Shown here: positions 1 to 7,512 of the stretch, one piece after another | Position numbering within the stretch: the first letter of the stretch is position 1 | Layout of the letters: the number at the start of each line of letters is the position of its first letter | NCBI RefSeq assembly: GCF_900167145.1 | Contig: NZ_FUWG01000009.1 | Location: 1 to 64,000 of the forward strand | Length of the DNA stretch: 64,000 nt | Direction of reading: 5' to 3' | Source of the DNA: Treponema porcinum | Lineage (GTDB): Bacteria > Spirochaetota > Spirochaetia > Treponematales > Treponemataceae | Notes under the pieces: generated by a model | Told to the model about the DNA's origin: nothing | Databases searched by the model: none | The model's input: only the letters and a program-made list of their open reading frames with translations | Made by a program: the position numbers and the translations under genes

Positions 1-1
1 T

Positions 2-37
2 ATCTACAACAGTAGAAATTTTGTATTGGTCTTAAAC
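2..37 (-). CRISPR. First (leader-proximal) type V-A CRISPR repeat
   Basis: Read on the minus strand this is a 36-nt repeat that starts GTTTAAGACC and ends TTTCTACTGTTGTAGAT. The tail carries the UCUAC-UGUU-GUAGA stem-loop that is the hallmark of the Cas12a crRNA 5' handle. It directly follows the leader downstream of cas2, so it should be the first repeat of an array that continues beyond the left edge. Only one repeat is visible, so spacer content and repeat number are unknown. Confidence 0.93.
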
Positions 38-155
38 TCTAACCTTTGTACTACAGTACGGTTTGTTGCTATATTTTGCATTTGTTACGTCAAAATATGG
101 TGTTTTAAGATTTTTCATGGCAATTTTCTCCAGTAAGACTGGGGGGTTGCAATTT
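38..155 (-). promoter_or_regulatory. CRISPR leader between cas2 and first repeat
   Basis: This 118-bp AT-rich spacer between the cas2 stop and the first repeat is where the array promoter and the spacer-integration signals of a type V-A system are expected. It contains a short palindrome at 48-59 (GTACT-AC-AGTAC) only 10 bp from the repeat boundary, a plausible leader-anchoring or protein-binding site. A hairpin (CTCCAG/CTGGGG) lies at about 128-144. The leader role is inferred from position. Confidence 0.75.
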
Positions 156-431
156 TCAGGTTATCACAAAAACATCGGTTTCTTCGTTTTTTGCGTATCC
201 GTAGCATGTTTTTTTGCAGGTTGCCGACAGATTGAAAATTATCACAGAATCTTCCTCTGTAAAAGCCTTCATGTAAACATTTTGAATTTCATTTTCGATG
301 TTGGAAAGCACGGCTTCGCTGTTGTGAATTTCAAAAACTGAATACTGAAGGCGGAACCCGAACTTGCTTAAAAACTTTGCAAATTTTGTCCTTACCTTAT
401 CATTACTTATATCATAACTGACCAAAATCAT
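156..431 (-). CDS. cas2: CRISPR-associated endoribonuclease Cas2
   Basis: This is a 91-residue protein with the ferredoxin-like Cas2 fold. The N-terminal strand ends in the conserved Asp of the SYDIS motif (residue 7). Cas2 bridges two Cas1 dimers in the spacer-integration complex. The start is taken as the ATG at 431, whose A overlaps the cas1 TGA stop by one base; a TTG one codon upstream is less likely. It is the last cas gene before the leader, the usual V-A order. Composition matches the other cas genes. Confidence 0.93.
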   Translation of the reverse strand: MILVSYDISNDKVRTKFAKFLSKFGFRLQYSVFEIHNSEAVLSNIENEIQNVYMKAFTEEDSVIIFNLSATCKKTCYGYAKNEETDVFVIT

Positions 432-1411
432 CAAGATTCCTCCTTGTCATCGAGGTCAAAAAATGGAAAATCTTCGGCGTTTTTTTTCTGCACGAATGCG
501 CGGTAATAACTTTGCAGGTAAATGAAAATTTCGTTTTTATATTCCATGATTGCCTTTATAAAAAGTTCGACATACGGGGCGGAATTTTTCCAAGGAAGGA
601 TGAACTGTTCCTGATTTTTCCAGAAATCTTTTTCGTTTATCTGTCCAAGATTAAAAGCCTTGATGAGAGCCGCGTCAATAATTGGGCGGAACGGTTCTTC
701 CAAATCGCAGACGAGGGATTTTCGGTGAAAAAACTGCGTATGAAGAATCCCGACATAAACATCAAAACCGTACATTTCCAAAAGTGCGTTTATTACATTG
801 AACAAAATCGTATAACCAATATCCAAAAGGCAGTTTGTAATGTCATGCTTAACCCGCGGTCGCCGTGCAGTCCAGTCGTGCTCCTTAAAAAGCGTCTGAA
901 AATACAGTTTTGCACTTACGCCTTCAATTCCCATAATTTCCTGAACTTTTAAATTTGGTTTGAGCACTTCTTTTTCAAAATTTTTGAGTTTCTGAATAAT
1001 GTCCTTTTCTTCTTCAGATTTATTGCGCCGTTTTTTTAGCAGAAAGTTCTGATTATGGATTTTGTTTGCAATTACTCTAGCAGCAATGTCGGTTTTGTCG
1101 TATTCATACTGGCGCCTTCGTAAAAGAACATTGCCTTCTGCCTTGGAAGGAATGATTTTAGTTACTCGAAGGTTGGGTGTCATAAGAACGATGTTAAAGC
1201 CGAATTTATTTGCCCTGTCCAAAAGTCCCGATGTAATGCAGTAGTCTCCGCAGATAAAAAGCAGGAAAAGTCTGTAGCAGGTGGACTGATGCTTTGTTTT
1301 TCCATTTTCGTCCGTAATCAAAAGATTGTCGTTTTTAAAGCTGATTTTTTCGCCCTTGCCGGTAAACACAAAGGCAATCTGCTTATATTCAAAATCCCGG
1401 GTACTCATCAT
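431..1411 (-). CDS. cas1: CRISPR-associated integrase Cas1 (type V-A)
   Basis: A 326-residue Cas1, the integrase that inserts new spacers at the leader end of the array. The metal-binding acidic/His set is visible: Glu in the GIEG segment near residue 160, His in the ILHTQFFHRKS segment near 225-231, and Asp in the DLEEPFRP segment shortly after. Length and motifs fit Cas1 of type V-A. It lies 17 bp downstream of cas4 and overlaps cas2 by one base, so the three adaptation genes are almost certainly co-transcribed. Two ATG codons open the gene; either may be used. Confidence 0.95.
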   Translation of the reverse strand: MMSTRDFEYKQIAFVFTGKGEKISFKNDNLLITDENGKTKHQSTCYRLFLLFICGDYCITSGLLDRANKFGFNIVLMTPNLRVTKIIPSKAEGNVLLRRRQYEYDKTDIAARVIANKIHNQNFLLKKRRNKSEEEKDIIQKLKNFEKEVLKPNLKVQEIMGIEGVSAKLYFQTLFKEHDWTARRPRVKHDITNCLLDIGYTILFNVINALLEMYGFDVYVGILHTQFFHRKSLVCDLEEPFRPIIDAALIKAFNLGQINEKDFWKNQEQFILPWKNSAPYVELFIKAIMEYKNEIFIYLQSYYRAFVQKKNAEDFPFFDLDDKEES

Positions 1412-1428
1412 ACGACGCCTCTATTTAA

Positions 1429-2010
1429 TTAATTTCCGCCGCGGTACGATTTTTGAGCAAGCGGTCTGTCACAAAAATCGTTGTAAATGCAGTTGCGGCA
1501 TTTTTCCGGGGATTTTGGAATGTATTCTGCCGGATTAAAAAACTGCATTTTTTCGTTTGTGGATTTAAATTTTTCAAACATTTCAGGATTTTCTTCCGGC
1601 AGTTTCTGCGGATAAATCTTGTTGTCGTCGCTGGAATAAAAACGCATTTCCTTTACCGTGTACCCCATCTCCCTAAGGCAAAGGCATTGCGCATAAAGCT
1701 GAAAAATATAGCCGTCATAAATCTGTTCAATATGCTTTTTTCGTTCCGTAAGAAGCGATTTTTCCGTGTCAAAAATGTCAATCTTCCCACAAAGCTTAAA
1801 TTCGTCAGAATAAACATCGATTCCCTGCAGAATGTTTTTATGAGTTGAATACCGCTTTTCATCAATTGCAGAGTGGGCAGCCTTTCCGTCAAGCTGTGCA
1901 TTGTCATAATAAAGTCGTTCTGCCAAATCGCCATACAACTGATGATAATAAATAGAAAGCGGACAAAAGATAAAATCGTTCAGATAAGTGATTTTAAGGT
2001 AGAGTTCCAT
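1429..2010 (-). CDS. cas4: CRISPR-associated exonuclease Cas4
   Basis: Cas4 is an Fe-S RecB-family nuclease that trims prespacers and selects those next to a PAM. All signature elements are present: the first cluster Cys in IFCP near residue 15, then GKAAH, the Asp of GKIDIF, the E-x-K pair in TERKK, and three C-terminal Cys in the CRNCIYNDFC segment. The start is set at the ATG at 2010, giving 193 residues, because the family begins with MELYLKITYLNDF-like sequence. A TTG 36 bp upstream would add an unconserved tail. Weak Shine-Dalgarno GGAA. Confidence 0.93.
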   Translation of the reverse strand: MELYLKITYLNDFIFCPLSIYYHQLYGDLAERLYYDNAQLDGKAAHSAIDEKRYSTHKNILQGIDVYSDEFKLCGKIDIFDTEKSLLTERKKHIEQIYDGYIFQLYAQCLCLREMGYTVKEMRFYSSDDNKIYPQKLPEENPEMFEKFKSTNEKMQFFNPAEYIPKSPEKCRNCIYNDFCDRPLAQKSYRGGN

Positions 2011-2099
2011 GATACTATTTTCCAAATTCCGGGCAATATTATTCAAAATTATGAAAATCTAAAATGATTTGCAGAAGTTTGGTTTTACCGGAATCACTG

Positions 2100-2199
2100 C
2101 TATTCTTTTGTTACATAATCGATTTCATTTTCAATCTTTTTCAAAATATCTTTTGGAAGGAATGCCAAAATCAAGCATATAAATATCACCACGTGTCAT
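2100..2199 (-). pseudogene. Gutted MazF/PemK-like toxin remnant
   Basis: From an ATG at 2199, preceded by GGGAG at a workable distance, the minus strand reads MTRGDIYMLDFGIPS, which matches the N-terminus of MazF/PemK endoribonuclease toxins. It then stops after 22 codons. A second frame directly after reads LPKDILKKIENEIDYVTKE and stops at 2100, which looks like a toxin C-terminus. The middle, about 80 residues, is missing. The remnant sits between cas12a and cas4. Family assignment of such a short piece is tentative; no antitoxin is visible. Confidence 0.5.
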
Positions 2200-2271
2200 T
2201 TTTTACAATCTCCCATAGTTTCGTAAAATAACACAGATAAACATAAAAAATCCATAATTTCCAAACCATCT

Positions 2272-2309
2272 GCACGCCTGCAAAAACTGTGTGTTTCTGG
2301 CAAGCGTGC
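2272..2309 (-). terminator. Hairpin just downstream of cas12a
   Basis: An inverted repeat, GCACGC plus TGC on one side and GCA plus GCGTGC on the other with one mismatch, lies 12 bp past the cas12a stop. There is no long T-tract, so it may be a weak or partial terminator, or an mRNA 3' end stabiliser that separates effector and adaptation genes. Confidence 0.45.
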
Positions 2310-2320
2310 TGGTGGTGGGG

Positions 2321-5300
2321 TTAGTTCAAATATTGTTTTTCCTGCACAAACTTGAACCAGTCGGCGTTGGAAATCTTCATATCAGCTTTTTTTAGTTTTA
2401 TTTCATCTGTTTCATTAAAGCGTCTTAAAAGTTCCAGACCTTTCAATGCAATATGATAAGCTCCGTTTGCATCGGCATCTATTGGAAGTTTTGCCTCTTT
2501 GCCAAGAGAAAGCTGGTTGCGGCTGTCAAAGAATGTTCCGTCATCGGCTTTTACAGGTGAAATGATGTAATCTTCTCCTGTCTGAGCATTAGAATTTCGC
2601 ATTTGAAGTATTAGTTTAAAATTTCTGAGAAGCGAATCCCAAAAAGAAGCAACATTTTGATTTGGTTTTTCATCTGGTTTTAAATCTGCACCGATTTCCA
2701 TAATAACATCAAGCAGATTTTCATCATCATGAATTTTTATTTCAGCCTGTTCAAAAGTTTGTTTTAGTTCATCAGTCGGAAAAACATCTGAATAAGATTT
2801 ATTTTTCGGGAAATAAACAATCCGCTTGTCTTTTGAAAAAACAGTCCATTTAGTTTTGGCCATTTCAGTTTTACCTTTGCCATCGAAATTTTTATAGTCA
2901 AAAGCAAACGAAAAAGACATAGTTTCGCTATCATATTTTATCGAATCAAATTTTGAAAAGAATTCTCTCTTTCTGCGGACATTCGTTAAATCACGCAAAT
3001 TAAAAAGATCTGCAAAACCTGATTTAGGATCAATTTTTGAAGTGTAGCCGGCAGGAACATAGAACAAAAATCCTGATTGTTTGCCTAGCTTTTGAAAACT
3101 TTCAAACTGACCGGCAAGTTGATATCCGTTCAATACTCCGCCAGGTTCTGTAAATCCTTTATCTTTAAACACAAGATAATTCAGTTTATCAATAAGCATG
3201 CGCTCAAATTTCTGATAAACCTGTTTTTCAACATGGAAGCGTCCGCGTTTAAATCCAAAATTCAAATCTTCCATAACGATGACTGCATTATACTGGATCA
3301 TCATTTTTGTAAGTTCATGAATTACAGCAGAAAGATAACCTTCTTTTAATTCTGCGATTTTTCCAATTGCTGTCCAGTTCTTTCGTGCGGCATCACGTTC
3401 TTTCTCACGGTTGTCGAGTTTTTCGTGATAATCAACCTTTATAATCCTGTCATTTTGTTTTCGTTCAACTTCATTGAAAGTAAACTGTTTTAAGATTTCA
3501 CCTTTTTGATTGATAAGTGAAAAATAAATAAGATGGCGTTCACCTCGGTCCAGTCCGATTATGTTTACCTCAGGGTTGTTTTTCAAAAATTTTCTTACGC
3601 GCTCATTCATTGTCAGTGAATTTCCCTGCGCCTTAAAATTAATTGTAATTGGAACATGAAATAAAAATTTTGCTTCAGTAAAATGCTTGTCTTTTGTTAT
3701 GTCATGACTTGCTGTTTTTACACTAACTTCATGCTCCTTTACAAAAACCTGTGCAGTTTCAGACAATTCTGTCTGCATTCCATTCTGAACCTTATAGATT
3801 TCATTATAAATCTCAGCAGGGACAGAAACTCCGTCTTTTGTAACTTTGTTTACAAGTTTTGAACCGGTTTTATGAACTATAGGTTCTTTTATTCCGGGTT
3901 CACGATAAAAAATTTCTGCTTCTCCGTTAAGTTTCAAAATCGTGTCAGAAAGATTTTCTTTGCTGAAAAGCTGTTTCCAGTAGAGAGTATGCATATTCGG
4001 TTTTCCAGAAGCACCTTTTGCAAAATCTTTGTTATAAATCTGAAAAAGGAAAAGATTTCCGTCTGTAACCATTTTTTCTACTACAGATTCAGGAATAGCA
4101 GTAAAAGTGAGTTTGTAGCCTTGTTCAGAAATTTCTCTATAAAATTCGCTGATGTCTTTATACGAAGATGTTTCACTAAATTTGAAATCAAATTTTTTCC
4201 AGTCTTCATGACGATTTATTGCATCTTTAAACCAGTCTATCAGGCTGTGGCAAAAGTCAAGGTCAAAACTATCTCCTTTCTTATGTTTCCCGGCATTGTA
4301 CCCGTTCAAAATTTCTTTTGGGGGATTAAAAGTTTCAATTCCTTTTGTTGAAAAAAACACTTTAGGAAGCATTTTATTTGGTCCGGGAAGAAGTTTATAA
4401 ATCATTTTCTGGTAACATTTTTCAGTATTTCCTTCATAATTTTCAAGAAACTTCGGTTTGTTATTTGCATTCATAATTCCAAGAAAATATTCATCATCTT
4501 TTATCAATATGACAGAAGTATTTGCCTGTTCCTTATTTTGATCCCATCCATCCGCTAAAGTCGGATTATCAAAATTTAACTTAAATTTTTCAGGTATACC
4601 GGATTTTTTTGAGATATAGTTTCTTGTTTTATTGTAAAGTGAAATTACTTCATAAAGCACAGAATAAATTTCATCATACTCTGAATAAAAACTTGTATCA
4701 CCGATTCCATTAACTTTCAGAGGTTTTATTCGATGCAGTAAATTTTGTACAGAATCAAGATAATTCTTGATTTTTTCAACTTCTTCTGGGTTTTCCCTCA
4801 ATGTATTTTCGGAAGAAACATTCCCAAAAACTTTATTTACTTCGTCAAAATTACTTTTTATTTGTCCGCACAATCCGCTTATTGACGGCTCAATTATTTC
4901 TTCACCTTTTGTGAATATGCCTGTTTGTTTTTCAAAATACCAACGCTTTGTTGTTTCAAAATATTCTTGAATTTTGATTGAAACAGCAGAACAATTTTCT
5001 GAACTATATTCTAAGACTTTGTTTAATTCTTCAAAACTGAAAATTCCTTTTGATTTTGAAGTATCATCATCAAGTTCTTTTTTCCACCGTTTCTGTTCAG
5101 ATTTAGTCAAAGTTTCTTCGGCGAAGATATTCATTCTTTTTTGCAAATAGGCCCAGTCGCCTGTAAGAGTTTTTGAAACTGCGTTCATGTCTTTTTGGTT
5201 TATGTAAATTTGGGATAAATCATATTGGTTAATATTTTCAGTCAGTTCCATAACCAAATCAAAAATATTTTTTCCATCTTTATTTTTTGAATCCAGTTTT

Positions 5301-6292
5301 TTTGCAAAAGACAGAACAGCCTCTTTTAATTCTTCATCAGATTCTAATGTTTGTATTTTAAACGACAATGAACTTCTGTCGCTCAAAATCTGTTTATACA
5401 ATGGTACAAACTTAATTCTCCTATTGTCTTTTGCAAAATCAACATGCTGCTGCCAGAACAAGTTTAAAAATTCATTTATTCCTCGTAATTTCACATCATT
5501 TTCTTTTTGAACAATTCCGCCAATTATCTGATTATAATAATCAATTCCGCGTTGATTTTCTGCTCCTGTCTGGCACAGATACCTGTTAAAATTCTTTACG
5601 CAGAAAATATCTGAAAGCTTGTCATTCCCAAGATATGCAGACAGTTCTTTCTCTACAAGTTCAATAACCTCAGGGCATTTTTTTTGAATTTCCTTAAAAG
5701 ACTCTGCATTTTGCAAAAACTTCGGGAAATTTTCGTTTACAATCCTATAAGGCACTGCTGTTGGAATCGGTTCGTCCTTGTACATATTTTTTCTGTTTTC
5801 TTGAAAACCTTTAAAATATGAACTGAATCTTTTGAAAGTTTCCACAGCTTTTTTATTTAAACTAAATTCAGTTGATTTTTCAAACCATTCTAGCAGAATA
5901 CTGTTGAAAAGGTCTTTTGGGGTTGATGCCGTAAGACATGCAAACCTTTTATCTTTTGAAATTATTTTTACAATTTCTTTTCTAAGAAAATCCTGTTCTT
6001 TTATTACAGATGAATCATCTTCTTTGTTTTTGTTATAATCGGTTATAGAAGCTGCAAGCTTAGTCCAGTCAAGATTAACTTTCTGCAGAACATCATCAAT
6101 AAAATATTTATGATAGTTGTCAAGAATTATTTTTACATCTTTATAATCCTGCGATTTTTTAAAATCACTTTCCAGTAATTTTTCTTTTTCAATATTTTCA
6201 AGAGTTTTCCCCTTTGGCTTTAATTCAAATCTCAAAGTTTTTGAAATTGAATACCCGTTCCCCTGTCCGCAAAATTCTTCGCTGATTTTCAT
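2321..6292 (-). CDS. cas12a: CRISPR effector nuclease Cas12a (Cpf1)
   Basis: A 1323-residue RNA-guided DNA nuclease that processes its own pre-crRNA and cuts target DNA with a single RuvC site. All catalytic positions are intact: RuvC-I Asp915 in GLDRGERHL, RuvC-II Glu1008 in VMEDLNFGF, RuvC-III Asp1274 in DADANGAYH, and the Nuc-domain Arg1232 in QMRNSNAQTGEDY. The N-terminus (RFELKPKGKT) and the C-terminal WFKFVQEKQ segment are typical. Length matches the family. The ATG at 6292 has GGAGG seven bases upstream. It follows the WYL regulator by 14 bp, so the two are co-transcribed. No frameshift is seen, so the effector should be functional. Confidence 0.97.
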   Translation of the reverse strand: MKISEEFCGQGNGYSISKTLRFELKPKGKTLENIEKEKLLESDFKKSQDYKDVKIILDNYHKYFIDDVLQKVNLDWTKLAASITDYNKNKEDDSSVIKEQDFLRKEIVKIISKDKRFACLTASTPKDLFNSILLEWFEKSTEFSLNKKAVETFKRFSSYFKGFQENRKNMYKDEPIPTAVPYRIVNENFPKFLQNAESFKEIQKKCPEVIELVEKELSAYLGNDKLSDIFCVKNFNRYLCQTGAENQRGIDYYNQIIGGIVQKENDVKLRGINEFLNLFWQQHVDFAKDNRRIKFVPLYKQILSDRSSLSFKIQTLESDEELKEAVLSFAKKLDSKNKDGKNIFDLVMELTENINQYDLSQIYINQKDMNAVSKTLTGDWAYLQKRMNIFAEETLTKSEQKRWKKELDDDTSKSKGIFSFEELNKVLEYSSENCSAVSIKIQEYFETTKRWYFEKQTGIFTKGEEIIEPSISGLCGQIKSNFDEVNKVFGNVSSENTLRENPEEVEKIKNYLDSVQNLLHRIKPLKVNGIGDTSFYSEYDEIYSVLYEVISLYNKTRNYISKKSGIPEKFKLNFDNPTLADGWDQNKEQANTSVILIKDDEYFLGIMNANNKPKFLENYEGNTEKCYQKMIYKLLPGPNKMLPKVFFSTKGIETFNPPKEILNGYNAGKHKKGDSFDLDFCHSLIDWFKDAINRHEDWKKFDFKFSETSSYKDISEFYREISEQGYKLTFTAIPESVVEKMVTDGNLFLFQIYNKDFAKGASGKPNMHTLYWKQLFSKENLSDTILKLNGEAEIFYREPGIKEPIVHKTGSKLVNKVTKDGVSVPAEIYNEIYKVQNGMQTELSETAQVFVKEHEVSVKTASHDITKDKHFTEAKFLFHVPITINFKAQGNSLTMNERVRKFLKNNPEVNIIGLDRGERHLIYFSLINQKGEILKQFTFNEVERKQNDRIIKVDYHEKLDNREKERDAARKNWTAIGKIAELKEGYLSAVIHELTKMMIQYNAVIVMEDLNFGFKRGRFHVEKQVYQKFERMLIDKLNYLVFKDKGFTEPGGVLNGYQLAGQFESFQKLGKQSGFLFYVPAGYTSKIDPKSGFADLFNLRDLTNVRRKREFFSKFDSIKYDSETMSFSFAFDYKNFDGKGKTEMAKTKWTVFSKDKRIVYFPKNKSYSDVFPTDELKQTFEQAEIKIHDDENLLDVIMEIGADLKPDEKPNQNVASFWDSLLRNFKLILQMRNSNAQTGEDYIISPVKADDGTFFDSRNQLSLGKEAKLPIDADANGAYHIALKGLELLRRFNETDEIKLKKADMKISNADWFKFVQEKQYLN

Positions 6293-6306
6293 AAATTATC
6301 CTCCAT

Positions 6307-7302
6307 TTATTTTACTATGTATTTTTCTGCCACCTTTTCACATTCCGCACGGATTTTTTCGCGGAGTTCCGGCGGTTTTATTACTGTGGCATTGTTTCCA
6401 AAACTTAAAAGCCAGGTGTAAATCATCTGCGACTGGTTCGACTTGAATTTCAGTAAAACAGTTCCGTCTTCGTTTTGTTCAATAATCTGGTCTTTGTGCC
6501 ATTCGCGCTCTAAAACATAGCGGCTGGTTTCTTTTGCAAATAAAATTTCGTATTCTTCAAACCGGTCGGGATTGTTCCAGATGCCTAATTCCAAATCAAT
6601 ATGCTTTTTAATGTCAAAATCTTGCGGGACTCTAAAAGAGTCATTTTGTAATTGTGCATTTTGAATTCTTGCAAGTGAATAAATTCTAAAATCACTTGTC
6701 TCGTGTTCAAAACCGAAAACATACCAGTTTCCTTTCTGGCAAATTACTTTATACGCGTTAAAAGTTTTTTCTTTCGGCTGCTGACTTTTGGAACTTTGGT
6801 ATTTGATAGAAAGAACTTTACTGCTTTTTATAGCCTTAAAAATCATATTAAAAATGTTTTCGTCGATTTTTGGGAGCGGGTCTGAAATAAAGCTGATGTC
6901 CTGATTCAAAAAAGAAGAATTGACGCTCACCGTGTCTGGCAAAAAATCAACAAGCTTTTTCATAATGTTTTTAAACGATGATTCAAGAGGTGTGTTTTTG
7001 TACTGTTCCATAAGAGGAAGAAGCGCGGAAACTGTAAAAAGTTCGCCTTCTGTTAAAATTACATTTGGAACAGAAAAAGTCGGGTCGGTGTAATGATACA
7101 TGTTTTTTGACTTGTCGTATTCAAGTGGCGCATTCAAGTCATCACGAAGTCTTTCAAAATCTCGCTCAACAGTGCGCTGCGAAACTCCAAATTTGCGTAC
7201 AAGAGAGGCAATTTTAACATAAGAACCGCCGCGAAGCATTTCATCAATCTGAATGATGCGTGTAGTCCGGCGGATGTCATCGTTTTTCTGCAGTTTTTCC
7301 AT
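6307..7302 (-). CDS. HTH-WYL domain transcriptional regulator of the cas operon
   Basis: A 331-residue protein with an N-terminal HTH_11/DeoR-type helix-turn-helix (about residues 12-65, including SLVRKFGVSQRTVERDFERL) and a WYL sensor domain (about 150-235, including IKYQSSKSQQ and YVFGFEHE). It ends in a WCX-like C-terminal domain. WYL domains bind nucleic-acid or nucleotide ligands in known cases, and WYL proteins regulate several CRISPR and anti-phage loci. It is the first gene of the cas12a operon and ends 14 bp before cas12a. A palindrome in its own promoter suggests autoregulation. No Shine-Dalgarno precedes its ATG. Confidence 0.88.
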   Translation of the reverse strand: MEKLQKNDDIRRTTRIIQIDEMLRGGSYVKIASLVRKFGVSQRTVERDFERLRDDLNAPLEYDKSKNMYHYTDPTFSVPNVILTEGELFTVSALLPLMEQYKNTPLESSFKNIMKKLVDFLPDTVSVNSSFLNQDISFISDPLPKIDENIFNMIFKAIKSSKVLSIKYQSSKSQQPKEKTFNAYKVICQKGNWYVFGFEHETSDFRIYSLARIQNAQLQNDSFRVPQDFDIKKHIDLELGIWNNPDRFEEYEILFAKETSRYVLEREWHKDQIIEQNEDGTVLLKFKSNQSQMIYTWLLSFGNNATVIKPPELREKIRAECEKVAEKYIVK

Positions 7303-7401
7303 ATTATGATTATATCATTATAAATCAAAAAAGCGACATATAATGTCGGAGTAGAATTGTTTTTATGAACTTTTTATGATGTATGGTTTTTATCAGTCAA
7401 T
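7281..7401 (-). repeat. Duplicated promoter plus 5'-coding block, copy A (WYL/cas12a)
   Basis: This 121-bp block covers the first seven codons of the WYL regulator (MEKLQKN) and its whole promoter region. It is matched by 8593-8712 in front of rhuM with only two substitutions and one 1-bp indel by eye. Identity ends abruptly at both edges, so it is a recent duplication or recombination product. It carries a TATAAT box at 7317-7322 and the palindrome at 7334-7348. Confidence 0.9.
7334..7348 (-). promoter_or_regulatory. Perfect palindromic operator upstream of WYL-cas12a
   Basis: CGACAT-ATA-ATGTCG is a perfect 6-bp inverted repeat with a 3-bp centre. It lies where the -35/spacer region of the minus-strand TATAAT box (7317-7322) would be, about 30 bp from the WYL start codon. 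A repressor bound here would block transcription of the operon. The WYL protein is the obvious candidate, by inference. The same site is conserved in copy B. Confidence 0.65.
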
Positions 7402-7434
7402 CTAAAATGAGTGCGTAAAACGACACAGAAAAAT

Positions 7435-7503
7435 CGGATTTGTTCAGACCTAACAGTCTTCACTCTTTTCCCCCGTGAGCATCGTTAGATGCGAACAAAT
7501 CCG
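7435..7503 (-). terminator. Long symmetric hairpin, probable terminator of rhuM unit
   Basis: CGGATTTGTTC (7435-7445) pairs perfectly with GAACAAATCCG (7493-7503). Inside, CTAAC (7450-7454) pairs with GTTAG (7484-7488) across a symmetric 4x4 internal loop. On the minus strand the stem is followed by ATTTTTC, as in a factor-independent terminator for the rhuM region. T-rich DNA on the plus side could make it bidirectional. Confidence 0.6.
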
Positions 7504-7512
7504 TTTGTTTTG

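Noticed and set aside
512..952. 146-residue plus-strand frame inside cas1
   Set aside because: It is antisense to an intact cas1 with all motifs and has no independent evidence.
2011..2046. TTG start of cas4 at 2046
   Set aside because: The extra 12 residues are not conserved in Cas4 and the ATG at 2010 begins the family motif.
7355..7375. AATTCTACT upstream of the WYL gene resembles the Cas12a crRNA handle (AATTTCTACT)
   Set aside because: Only nine bases match, the UCUAC/GUAGA stem cannot form, and the region is AT-rich, so chance is likely.
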